This document shows, piece after piece, positions 42,301 through 51,950 of a stretch of DNA of 64,000 nt. The stretch is from Symbiodinium natans (Eukaryota; Sar; Dinophyceae; Suessiales; Symbiodiniaceae). The number at the start of each line of letters is the position of its first letter. Within the stretch, counting starts at the first letter, position 1. Both the position numbers and the translations under genes were made by a program. Where the stretch lies: contig CAJNDS010002222.1 in NCBI GenBank assembly GCA_905221605.1, forward strand, positions 465,373-529,372, in the 5' to 3' direction. Under the pieces are notes generated by a model that worked only from the letters and a program-made list of their open reading frames with translations, was not told the origin of the DNA and made no database searches.

Positions 42301-43843
42301 GCCACAGGCGGCTCTCAGAGCTTGGTGCGCCTTGTAGCCGTCCCTGTCTACCTACGAAGCAGCCCCAAAAAGCATAGATGAACAGAGATATAGACATATG
42401 TATATATATATAGAGAGAGAGATACATATGAATAACAGTATATGTATGTATATAGAGATATATATATATATATGTATACATATATTAAAAGCCCGTGTAC
42501 CCTTTGGGGTCTCTTCTAAGGGTCCCCCTCCCCCTTTAGTCCCTTAGGACACGCGCGCCGCATCGGACCGAGGCTGAAAGTCTCTGTGTTGCTGATGCGG
42601 ACTGTGGGGCGCAAAAGAAGTGGCGCAGACTTAGGGGGTACTTGGAGATGATTTCTACTTTTCGGGTACTAGAGTTCCTCAGAAACAGCAACAAATCGAG
42701 TTTTTGTTGGGGTTCCAAGTTCAACATAGCAGGGGCGTAGAGGAGGCTCCTTCTTGGCTCTCAAGCCCTAGAGCCCAGAGCCCTAAACCCCTGCAGTTTC
42801 TTGCGGGGCGGACTTTTCGGGCATACAGGCTCGCGGGTATGTTTCAGAGCTTCTGGCGTGTGGTCCTCGCGAGTCAGGGGTCATTCCATCATGTCTCTTG
42901 GCCTCTTTGTTCTTCAGTGAACGGCATGTATCTCCTGTCCCAGCGCATATGGTGACTTCTCGCAAGGCGGCCTTTCCTATTTGGGTACCCAAAAAGGGAC
43001 CATAATCTAGGGAACTGACCATATTTTGCGTGCGGCAAGACTCCTTCCATAAGTTCCTGGCTCCCGCGAGTACCCAGAGCCCTGCTTGCTGAAAACGTCG
43101 CCGCTTTGGGCTCGCAGACACATCCTCGCCGTACTACCAGGGTTGTTTGGGCTTCATGCTGATACGCTTTCCCCCGCCCTTAGGGTTTAAAATCGTGTAG
43201 CAGGCCCTCTTCTAGCCGCCAACGCTTTGACTTGACCAAACTTCCAAGAAGGGATCCGACCATGCTCAAGGGAAAACTCCCCTCAAATAGCATGATACAA
43301 ATATTCGAACATGTTAGTTGTTGTGTTTTTTCAAGGTGTTGGAACAGTTCTGGGTCGCAGTCGCAACTGCTGGCTGCTGTGCATTGTGCGGACGAGGCTG
43401 GACGTAGGCAAGGGGCCTCCCCCCCCCCTTGCCCAGTTCGGGTCGTGGCCGAGGGTTGAGGGTTTTGGGGTTTTGGATATAGGTTTTGGGCCCGGTTGGC
43501 GGGGTAGGTACTGCCCTCCCTCACACGACCCTCAGCCCGAAGCCTGAAACCTGAACACTAGAACCCTTGAAACCCTGAACCCTTCTTCCTGAACCTGGCC
43601 CTTCTCGGCCTTGATAGGGGGCGGCTACAGCCATGATGGCTGCGAGCAGCGAACTCAGGGGGGTTTCGGGGCTGACGGGTCAGGGTGTCCGAGCTTGTTC
43701 CGAGGGGCTGCCGGCCCTTAGGCCTTTGGCTTTGGGATCCAGTCGTCTGAACCCTGAACCCCAAACCCTAAACCCTGAACCCTAAACCCTAAACCCTAAG
43801 CCCTGGCCCCCTGCCTTCGAAGGGCTGATTCCCCATCGACCAG
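42301..43843. other. Spacer with microsatellites
   Basis: TA/GA-rich microsatellite at 42370-42485. The remainder is mixed single-copy DNA with degenerate CCCTGAA repeats at 43505-43590 and 43748-43803. No supported gene. Confidence 0.55.
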
Positions 43844-43910
43844 GCGTCCCCGCGCCCGCCGCAAGCAAGCAGCCTCGGACTCAGACTTCACCATGTCATG
43901 GGCCGGGCAG
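43844..43910 (+). CDS. Candidate exon
   Basis: Acceptor CCCCATCGACCAG after a CCCTAAA array. Reads RPRARRKQAASDSDFTMS. 3' border unknown; followed by TTAGGG-like DNA. A basic then acidic-serine make-up suits a nuclear protein. Confidence 0.4.
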
Positions 43911-44289
43911 TTTGCGTTTTTGTTGGTGGTTCAAGGGTTAGGGGTTAGGGTAAAGGGTCTAGTGGTTCTGGGGCAGCATGGGGATGGGGATACAGAGAGG
44001 CGCTTTCAGCTTCGAGCCCTGTTCGCTCAAGTCGTGGGCCCTCCCTTCCTCATTCCGCCCTTTTGGCGGAGTCCGGCCAAAGTGCTCCTATTACTTCCGG
44101 TCTAAGAAACCCTAAACCCTAAACCCTATGTGACTACAAGGGTGCTGGTGCCCATCCTTCTTTCCCTTCCTACGACTGTTCTTGCCTGTGTCGGTAGACC
44201 GTCTTCTAGATGTTCTGAAAGGCCGCCCTAAGCACAACTCCTCTCGAATTCTCATTTCTGCTAAGCCCCACAATACCGCACATACATCC

Positions 44290-44434
44290 TCAACCATGAA
44301 CGACCCTAAGCCCTAAACCCTAAACCTCAACTCTCCACCTTACACCCTACACCCGAAACCCTAAACCCTAAACCCTAAACCCTAAACCCTAAACCCTAAA
44401 CCCTAAACCCTAAACCCTAAACCCTAAACCCTAC
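44290..44434. repeat. CCCTAAA array
   Basis: About 140 bp, mostly perfect after 44350; leads into the next candidate exon. Confidence 0.9.
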
Positions 44435-44446
44435 AAAACAATGCAG

Positions 44447-44560
44447 GAACCGGCCAGCCTCAAATACTGCGTCGCCCCGCTCACGGCGGGGTAGCTCGCA
44501 GACGCGACCGCCCTGAACTCAGGGGGCGAATGGGACAGGTCGAGGACGGAGGCCCGAAAG
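44447..44560 (+). CDS. Candidate exon
   Basis: Acceptor ACAATGCAG. The frame starting ACC at 44449 stays open and reads GQPQILRRPAHGGVARRRDR then RMGQVEDGGP up to TTAAGGGTTTAGGG. Another frame stops early. Product unknown. Confidence 0.3.
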
Positions 44561-44882
44561 TTAAGGGTTTAGGGTTTAGAGTTTAGGGTTTAGGGTTTAG
44601 GGTTTAGGGTTTTTCTTTACATCTTTGATGAACACTCAAACCCTGCAAGGAACAAAATGATCATGCTGTTTAATACCCCCAACAATGGTTGTGGCTTGGG
44701 GTTTAAGATTTGGGGTTGCTTCGCTTGCAGCGGCGTGTCCCCTGGAAGGCGTTGGGAAGAGCGGACGAATACAGGAGCGCACATATGGCGTCCCCTCGTC
44801 ATCCGCTAAGCAGTTGCAACGAGCTGCCCCAAAACACCCCCTCTCGAACGAAGTAGGCCAAACAGGCCACTACTAGAAACTA

Positions 44883-44955
44883 GAGTAGGCCCTTATTCCC
44901 TTTTTAGGGGTGTAGGTTCCCTTATCATTCCCTTTAAACCACAAAGGGACTACGT
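44883..44955. mobile_element. Family D-like small element, further copy
   Basis: Shares AGAGTAGGCCCTT.TTCCC, TTTTTAGGG..TAGGTTCCCTT and TTTAAACCA with 32213-32300. Confidence 0.5.
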
Positions 44956-45063
44956 CGGAGCTTTCGTAATTGTGTTTCGGCATGGTTTATCGGGGCGTTC
45001 GTGGCGCAAGCTTTGGGAGGAGCTCGCCAAGGCCTGCTCTCGGCAGAGACTCCAGGATCAGCT

Positions 45064-45147
45064 TGGGGTTTAGGGTTTAGGGTTTAGGGTTTAGGGTTTA
45101 GGGTTTAGGGTTTAAGGTTTAGGGTTTAGGGTTTAGGGTTTAGGGTC
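45064..45147. repeat. TTTAGGG array
   Basis: About 12 repeats with one TTTAAGG variant. Confidence 0.9.
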
Positions 45148-45220
45148 ACGTCTCTTTTGAGAGGGAGCTGAGGGCTTGGTGCGTATAAATCTTTTCAGAA
45201 AGCAGCCATGGCTTAGACAT

Positions 45221-45304
45221 TGGGTTTTCGAGTACTATACTCTAATATTTTTTGGGTTCTGGGCTCCTATAACTGCTACTTATACCTAAAAATTGTACTC
45301 CAAA
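45221..45304. mobile_element. MITE-like element, family 2, copy 2
   Basis: TGGGTTTTCGAGTACTATAC start, TTGGGTTCTGGGCTCCTAT middle and GTACTCCAAA end; shorter than copies at 9511 and 58030. Confidence 0.7.
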
Positions 45305-45401
45305 GTAGGGGTCGAGGCTTTAGGAGGCTTGAGGGCTCCACGGCCAGGCTCGGGTCGACTCTCGCCGGGCTTCCGGTGACGCTACAGCTGGGAACTCAGA
45401 A

Positions 45402-45648
45402 TTGGCAGCCGTGAATTCCCAGCAGGCTGAGTGTAAGCCGAAGAGTGGGACCTTAGTTTTTGGAAGCGATGCACAGCGCGAGACGTTGAGGCGGGCACCC
45501 CAAGTTGCCCCTCAACAGGGCAGAGCCCGAACCAACAAGCGAAAGGAACCCTGGCGTTCCACCTCCAGGCGCGCCCGAAGAGCCTCTCCCTTCCTCTTTC
45601 TGAAGCTACACAACTTGCAGCCCCTTCTAAACCGAACCACGGTCTACA
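45402..45648 (+). CDS. Candidate exon
   Basis: Open frame with protein-like composition: VNSQQAECKPKSGTLVFGSD, then a basic Arg/Ser-rich part (NKRKEPWRSTSRRARRASPF). An acceptor (GGGAACTCAG) is possible at 45398. It may belong to the gene ending at 47354. Confidence 0.35.
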
Positions 45649-46588
45649 GGTTTAGGGGGGGGCGGGGGTTTTGGGGGTCCGGGGTTTAAGAAGATTGGGG
45701 GCGTGGCTTAGAGTTTAGAGGCCCCCATCCACAGCGAGGCTTTCCTCGCGTCTCCGTTCCCTCAGCCCGCGGGACACGATCGGACCCTTGGTTTTACTTT
45801 GTGGCTTTGGGGCTTCAGGCTTTGAACTCCAAACCCTAAACCGTAAACCCTATTGGGGGGTAAGGCGGGTGGGGGGGCTGAAGAGATTCTTAGGAATCAC
45901 CAAGTCCAAAGATCCCCCCCACCCCCCCACCCCCCCCCAACGCCGTCCCGAGCTACTTCTTTTGCGTAGGCAGTGGCCTCCCAGAACACCAGACTCCCAT
46001 GAGCCCATGAGCCAACGGGTATAAGGAAGTGATCCTCGACCGTTGAAGTCTTCCCTATAAGCTCTCAAAGCCCTACAGCCCTGCACAGCACTTCAGCCGA
46101 AGACTTTCAAGCCAGGTAAAGCTACATGAGCACGCAAAGCCCGACAACAACCCACCACAAACCCCCTCCAACCGTTCTCTAAAAACCTCTCACCCTCTCC
46201 AAATCCTGTTCCCCTAAACTCCCTAAACCCTAGACCCTCTCTCCAAACCCTGCAACCGAACCCTAAACCCTAAACCCTCTCTCCCAACCCCTAAACCATA
46301 AATTCCGAAGCCCTGCAACCCTCAACCCTCAACCTTCCTCCTCCCCCCCCGGCCACCCTCTCCAAGCCCTAAACCCTAAACCCTAAACCCTAAACCCTAA
46401 ACCCTAAACCCCCCCGGCCGCCCTCTCCGAGGCCTCCTCCGCACCGGGGGCAACCTCGAAGCTTCACTGAGCCCCAGGGGTCGAAGAATGAGCCTCGCCA
46501 TGCGGGGTTTAGGGTTTAGGGTTTAGGGTTTAGGGTTTAAGGTTTAGGGTTTAGGGTTTAGGGTTTAGGGTTTAGGGTTTAGGGATAC
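45649..46588. other. Telomere-like spacer
   Basis: CCCTAAA-type blocks at 46195-46415, TTTAGGG array at 46504-46584, C-runs near 45916-45940. A weak exon-like frame at 46420-46500 was not accepted. Confidence 0.6.
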
Positions 46589-46691
46589 TTGGAGGTTCAT
46601 GGTACTTATTGACCAACTATAGCTGTAATTGTAACCCACTTATAAGCCGTTTGGGTGCCCTAATAGTGTTATAGGTACCATGAACCTCCAA
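46589..46691. mobile_element. MITE-like element, family 3, copy 1
   Basis: Near-perfect inverted ends TTGGAGGTTCATGGTAC and GTACCATGAACCTCCAA around an 70-bp core. Confidence 0.8.
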
Positions 46692-47043
46692 TTAGAGGTT
46701 TGGGGCTTCTGCGGGGCTTTGGGGATTTTGCCGGGTTTCTAAGCGTTTGGGGGTTTGGGGTGCAAGGGTTGCTGAGGGTTTTGGGGTTTTAGGGTGTTGC
46801 ATAGGGTTTCTTGGGTTTTAGGGCCTGCTGGGGTTTTAGGGGTTTCGGGGCATTAGGGTTTTACGGGTTTGGAGGTTTGGAAGACTCCTAGTGTGGCCGT
46901 TAGATTCCCTCAGAGGATCTTAAAACAGGGTCCCGAAACCCAAGGTTACGTCCAAGGTACAGTCCCATGAACATTCCAGTTTTAAGCATGTCCCTACGTG
47001 AAGCCACTTTATGTGGGGGCATAAGGGAATGCAGGCATGGTAC

Positions 47044-47203
47044 TTGGAGGTTCATGGTACTCATTAACCACTGAGAACTGTACTGCACTAATATGGTTAT
47101 AAGTACAGTTATAAGTAACAGTAAGTACCATGAGCTGTACTGCCCCAAATATGGTTCTAAGTACAGCAATAAGTAACAGCAAGTACCATGAGCCTCCTAA
47201 AGT
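47044..47203. mobile_element. MITE-like element, family 3, copy 2 with internal duplication
   Basis: Starts TTGGAGGTTCATGGTAC and ends GTACCATGAGCCTCC. Internally GAACTGTACTGC..AATATGGTT.TAAGTACAG..ATAAGTAACAG is present twice. The end lies two bases before the acceptor of the exon at 47206, so it may supply the splice site. Confidence 0.75.
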
Positions 47204-47205
47204 AG

Positions 47206-47354
47206 GGTCCCCGGAGGATACTCAGACACTTCAAGCAGAGCTCAGGAGCCCCAGTGGCAGCGTCCGAAGCCTCAGCAGCCGGGCGGGCTCGCAGAACCGC
47301 TTCCTAGCGCCAGAGGAGGAGGCGCTGAGTGCGCGAAAAAGGTTGCGATATTGA
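47206..47354 (+). CDS. Terminal exon of an unidentified gene
   Basis: Acceptor AAAGTAG ends at 47205. The frame reads SPEDTQTLQAELRSPSGSVR, then SLSSRAGSQNRFLAPEEEAL and a basic tail SARKRLRY, ending at TGA. Ser/Arg-rich, charged C-terminus typical of nuclear or cytoskeletal proteins. The upstream exons at 43844, 44447 and 45402 may belong to the same gene; that link is inferred. Confidence 0.55.
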
Positions 47355-48380
47355 GTTTGTGGAAGATTTAGGGTTTAGGGTTTAGGGTTTAGGGTATGTC
47401 AGCGATGATGTAGTAGGAGTTTGTTCTTCCAGCTGCTCCACGAGAAGTGGAGACTTCAAGTTTCCCCCCATCAGTTCCTGAGCCCTTAAACGCCGAAGCC
47501 CGTGGCCTGTGAGGAGCGCCTGGTCGTCAAGGGAGAGCAGGAGCTCGGGAACTCCTGGCCCCCACCCAAAATTTAACACCATCGGATTAGGGCGGCGTGT
47601 CCTGAGGCCCGAAAAAAGAACCGCCAGAATAAAATTAAAAACCATCACCGACAGAGAATAAGAAAAAACACCCGAGAATTTAAAAAAAAAAAGCATGCCC
47701 TTCTTTTTTGAAGTTTTGGACGCGTTTTTTGCTCGAATTTGCGCTCTCGCCTAGGCGCGGGCACGTTTTGCTCATTCCCCATGTTGAACTTTCAAATGGC
47801 GATTTTCGGTTCGGGAAGTTTTTTCTGCGTTATGGCTCCGGCAGTTCAGGTTCGAAATAGTGCTCTCGCCACAGCGCAGGCATGATTTTCTGGAATTGTG
47901 CTTTGGTTGTAACCCAACAGACTTGTGCACTGGATCCTGAAAGTGGCCTCAAGTTGATTCTTCTTCAGGGTTCAAGGTTCAAAGTTTAGGGCTCAGGTTT
48001 CCGGATTTGGGTTTGCACTGCTTGGACTATTCTTTTGGGTTTAAGGATCGTTTGTTTGCTGTTTTTTTTTCTCGGGGGTGTCGTTTTGAAGTTTCGGACA
48101 CATGTTTTGCTTGAAATTGCGCTCTCGCCTAGGCGCGGGCGCGTTTTGCTTATAAACCCCGAATTAAACAGCAAGGGTTTAGGCCTTTGGGGATTAGGGG
48201 TTCAGGCTTTGGAGTTGCAGGTGTGAAGTCCCAAGTCACGTGATTACCCCCCCCCCACCCCCCCCCCACCCCACCCCGAGCCCCAGAAATTGTGGTTACT
48301 CGCACGGCCTCTTAGAGGCGCCGTCTCCTTGAACTTGAACTGAGGACCTGCTGTGTTCGGTAAGTAGCTGCCCAAGAATT
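47355..48380. other. Spacer, no supported gene
   Basis: TTTAGGG at 47367-47396. Two similar segments occur: 47707-47768 and 48080-48145 share TTTTTTGAAGTTT.GGACACGTTTT.TTGCT and GCGCTCTCGCCTAGGCGCGG, a dispersed or tandem duplication about 370 bp apart. C-run near 48247-48276. Confidence 0.6.
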
Positions 48381-48416
48381 GAAAAGGCAAGGACAAACTT
48401 GAATGAGTCGTGATGC

Positions 48417-49083
48417 ATGTTTGCCAGGGTCAGTGACAGGGTTTGCGCAAGGCTGGCTAGTGGCAACGACGTCACGAATCGCTGGATTTTTGCGCCCGCA
48501 GCAACCGGTAATGATCTGTTCTTCGATTTTTCAGCTCACATCCACTCATTTCATGATTTGCGCACAGGGACGTACGATCCAAACACACCCAGGACAGCGT
48601 CGCAGCAGCCGGCAGGGCTTCACAGCAACGCACGCATTGCGGGGACCAGAGATGCTGCTGTCGCCGGCACGTGGCCTGATCGCGAACTATTCGTGCTGCA
48701 GGGGCAAGCCTATGAAACGGACTTGCAAACGACCCTGTAATGTGTTGCTGCTTGAATGTCGCTTAGTGTGCACGATGGCCTTTGATTGAAGCTTTTTTTG
48801 TATATGCCTTTGCCCCGCAGGCATGTGTAGATCCCCAGCTCCTGAGTCCGAGTCCAAGAAGGCTGCTATTGCGGCGCTCACAAGAAGCAAGTGTCGAGAA
48901 GTACATGCAAGGCCCTTTCGCGAGTATACTAGTGGCAGCGCGACATCACAGCCGGGGCAGCGTCCAGATAGTCACACTGCTTTCTCGGTTACCACATCGA
49001 GGCTGATTGCTGGCTGTGGGGATAGGCATATGCCTCAGATGTCCGTGCTGAAAACGCCCAAAGGGACTCATGGTTTCATTTGA
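48417..49083 (+). CDS. Candidate two-exon gene
   Basis: The first part (48417-48736) reads WIFAPAATGNDLFFDFSAHI and onward to LFVLQGQAYETDLQTT. A GT at 48737 and AG at 48829-48830 would remove 94 nt and continue in frame as SPAPESESKKAAIAALTRSK to a TGA at 49083. No ATG context is obvious and no family is recognised. It lies in a 3-kb region without telomere repeats. A pseudogene is possible. Confidence 0.35.
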
Positions 49084-49404
49084 CCCGGCCCTTTTCAGTC
49101 GCCACAGAGTCCAATCTGAAAGGCGTATGTCATGGCAAGCACATGCTATCAGCTTCCCTGACGACATGAAGGCATCTGATCAGTAATCATCCAGCAAGGC
49201 CGTCTCGCAAGTGCTGACAGGAAGCAGCACGGCGTTGGGGCTCTTTTTGTATCGCTGGAGGAGCTTGCTTTGTTGCGTGCACTATCTGGCGCGGCAGCCT
49301 CTCACGGCGGACTGCGTCGCCGCGCTTCCCAATCCGGGTTGCGCAGTGTTAGCAGGCTTCTCAATCCGAGTTGCGCGCGCTATCGTGCGTGTTGCCAGCT
49401 TCTA

Positions 49405-50052
49405 TTACACGGTGTCATCGCGGCATTCGCAGCGCAGTAGCAGGTGCTTCTCGTACGCTTTCCAGCCATCCTGAAGAGTTTGGCTAACTGCATCAGTCAA
49501 GGGGGAGCCTGTGCTGAGAACCAAAACGTCAGCGATCTGTTCAACGCCGTGCTGCTGTAGGAGTCCAGCCAGGTGAAAGATGATCTCCTTACGCGCATCC
49601 GCTGCCGGCGCTGCATGGAGCAGCTGAGGTGCGCAGACGCATTGTTCGGGTAGGTGATCTGGACTTAGACTGGACATGGTCGGCATTGCATATCTTGTAC
49701 CGCCAGGCGTACATAACAGCGGCCCCTGCGCCGAAGAAGCGCGCCCTGCTTGTTTGGTGTGCAAGTTGCAATACGCTTTCAGTCCAGTTGCTTCTGCTTT
49801 GGTGTTTTGAAGCTGTGAGCAAAGCAGTTGTGGTTGAAGAAGCTTTTCTTGAAGCAGACGTGAGCCGCTGTTTGAGGCTGAAGCTGGGCAGGCGATGTAA
49901 AACTGCGTTGCACTGGACAGAATGCAGAAGCGAACGCGGCTGCGGGTAGCCCTGTGCTTTCTCGCACGGTGAGTCTGACTCGGCGTTGCGATGAGATCAT
50001 ACGCCGGGGTAATAATGTCCTCCACCATGATCAAGTCCTCCGGCAGCATCAT
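49405..50052 (-). CDS. Candidate minus-strand ORF or exons
   Basis: 215 codons from an ATG at 50052. The last 75 residues (KEIIFHLAGLLQQHGVEQIA; SPLTDAVSQTLQDGWKAYEK) look like a helical protein segment; the first 20 (EDLIMVEDIITPAYDLIATP) also look real; the middle is less convincing and may hold introns. No family recognised. Confidence 0.35.
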   Translation of the reverse strand: MMLPEDLIMVEDIITPAYDLIATPSQTHRARKHRATRSRVRFCILSSATQFYIACPASASNSGSRLLQEKLLQPQLLCSQLQNTKAEATGLKAYCNLHTKQAGRASSAQGPLLCTPGGTRYAMPTMSSLSPDHLPEQCVCAPQLLHAAPAADARKEIIFHLAGLLQQHGVEQIADVLVLSTGSPLTDAVSQTLQDGWKAYEKHLLLRCECRDDTV

Positions 50053-50772
50053 CGTCGAATATTTTTGTGAACGGATGGACTAATAGATACTAGGACAGGC
50101 AAAGCTAACATTGCCTGTCGGAGCCAGACAAATTGTCACGTACACTGCAAATCATTCATGCTGTCATGGCGCGTGCCACCTGGAAATTAGAGTTTCTGCA
50201 AGACAATGTTTGTTATCGCCCGGCGTGGTGCGAACAAGCGTAAAAGCTGCATAGCTCTCTTTTCCCAGCTGTCGTTTCACATTTCCAAAACACTGAGGCA
50301 GCTGGTTCCGACACACAAGCCTATAGTGACTATAGTGCTTGGTTTCTTAGAAAGAATCCAGGATTTGACATCGACATTGACTGAAATCGCGCACTCCGCT
50401 CAGAAAAATGTCTGTTTTTGGAAGCGGAACGCCCGTCCCACTGCATGTTGGAGTTGCTCTGCCTGACGATGTCTGCCCTGCGCAAGGTCCACGCAGCATC
50501 GATCTTCCAAGGCAATGTCCTCTGCGTGGGAGCTTGAGTCTCTGCCTGTCAAGCGACTGCTGTACAAAGACTATATACTCAGCCGCCAAAGGGCGCACAA
50601 TTCAAAAGTGCCAAAAACAAAAAGAAAAAGAGAATAGAAGAAAGGATGTATCCATCAATTATGAGCCCAGAGTTGGGGTCAGCAAGATCCTTTCTCCAAA
50701 AAGGATACGAAGAAGGATAAGAAGAAAAGCAAGAAAAGGAGCGCATCATCTTTTCCAGCACCGATTCGTCGG

Positions 50773-51016
50773 TTAGTTCAAACACAGTAAAGAAGATCGT
50801 GATCCTTTGAAGGACTTCCAAGCAGCTTGGCGGGCTGCCTCGGCACTTGCCAAGACTTCGATCTCAGGTCCTGCCCAAAACTTTCGGCTTGCTCTTCGGC
50901 TGCTGCAACATGCTTACATGGCCTTCGCTCGTCACGAAACCCATGCAAGTGCGCCTGCACTCCTACACCCGTCTCGTTTGGCGCTGCGTACGTCGGAGCT
51001 CGGCTTACCTTCCTGA
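50773..51016 (+). CDS. Candidate coding fragment or pseudogene
   Basis: The frame reads SKEDRDPLKDFQAAWRAASA then ALAKTSISGPAQNFRLALRL, with good helical periodicity. Just upstream (50690-50770) a Lys/Ser-rich stretch (KKDKKKSKKRS-like) is open in other frames, as if frameshifted. No start found. Confidence 0.35.
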
Positions 51017-51429
51017 ACACATGGGGCGAGGTTGAGGGTTCTCATATCCCCTTGTCTTTTCAGCAACCCTCGGCCTCACTAACCAGCTCGGGCATTCCGG
51101 CCCTACTGCTGCCACTAGCGTTGATGTACTCGCCATCCTTTCCTTCGCGGTCTGCCACCACAGCACTGTCGCAGCACCCTCGCGAGAACTTAAGCGGCAA
51201 AACTCCACAAAAAGAACTTTTCCCACATCTTCAGCTTCCACCTACACTTCTGCTACTGTTGGTTGAGCGTTGCCACCACAGAAATAGCCCACTTGGTCGT
51301 CTACCTCCGCAGCGTTTTGTTACACTCGAGGCGACCACAGCAAGACCCGACATTCAACCCAGCAGCGCCGTCGTAACCGTGCGCAAACGGGTGGTTCCTG
51401 TCCCGGTCTTCCTCGTTGTGCTTAGACTT

Positions 51430-51860
51430 CGGCTTAGGGTTTCAAGGTTTGGAACTTAGGGTTTTAAGGGGGTCGCTGGGGTGTGTTACAGGTTAGCCAC
51501 TTAACCCTTGTGGCCCTTCCGGGTTGAGGGTTTGTGCTTTGGCTCGGGCTTGGCTTGTAAAAGTTTGCTCGTTTATCAGCTCTGTGGTCTAAGTGGGGGG
51601 TTTGAGGCTCAGCAGCCTCAAGCAGGCTCCATTTCCATGTTTTGGAGGGGGCTGCAACGGCCTATAAAAGGAGGATCCCCACCCCACCCCACCACCCCAG
51701 CCCAACCCTTACCACCTCCCCCAACCCCAAAAAAGCAGAGAACCAAGAGCCCAAAAGCCCTCAAAAACCGGGGAACAAAGAGCCCAAAAGCCGAAATCTC
51801 AACCCGAAACCCCCCAAAAATTAGCATCCGGCACTTAAGGGGGCTGGTCGGCCGCGCCAG
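51430..51860. other. Spacer before the coiled-coil gene
   Basis: Degenerate CCCAAA-type repeats between 51670 and 51830; no exon supported before 51861. Confidence 0.5.
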
Positions 51861-51950
51861 GAGCGCGTCCGCGCCGACGCCCGAGAGCGTCGGGAGCAAC
51901 TCCGCGAGGCGCAGAAGCTGCAAGCGGAGCAGGCGCGGCTTTCGGCCTCT
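51861..51950 (+). CDS. Coiled-coil exon 1
   Basis: Acceptor GGCCGCGCCAG. Reads ERVRADARERREQLREAQKL and QAEQARLSAS; a TAG at 51951 lies in the first TTTAGGG unit, so the donor must precede it. ERVR recurs in the exon at 62175. Confidence 0.55.

Larger units (their letters stand above)
32318..42200 (+). mobile_element. Ty1/copia retrotransposon with methyltransferase- and dioxygenase-like domains, complete
   Basis: 9.9 kb, bounded by identical 219-bp LTRs. Contains a primer-binding site, Gag with CCCH and CCHC zinc fingers, two aspartic-protease-like domains, a -1 frame step, a C5-methyltransferase-like domain, copia-type integrase, a 2-oxoglutarate/Fe(II)-oxygenase-like domain, RT, RNase H and a membrane/zinc C-terminal extension. 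Integrase precedes RT, which makes it Ty1/copia. ACCCTA lies next to both ends (32312-32317 and 42202-42207) but is also the telomere repeat of the target, so a true duplication cannot be proved. Identical LTRs imply recent insertion. Confidence 0.95.
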
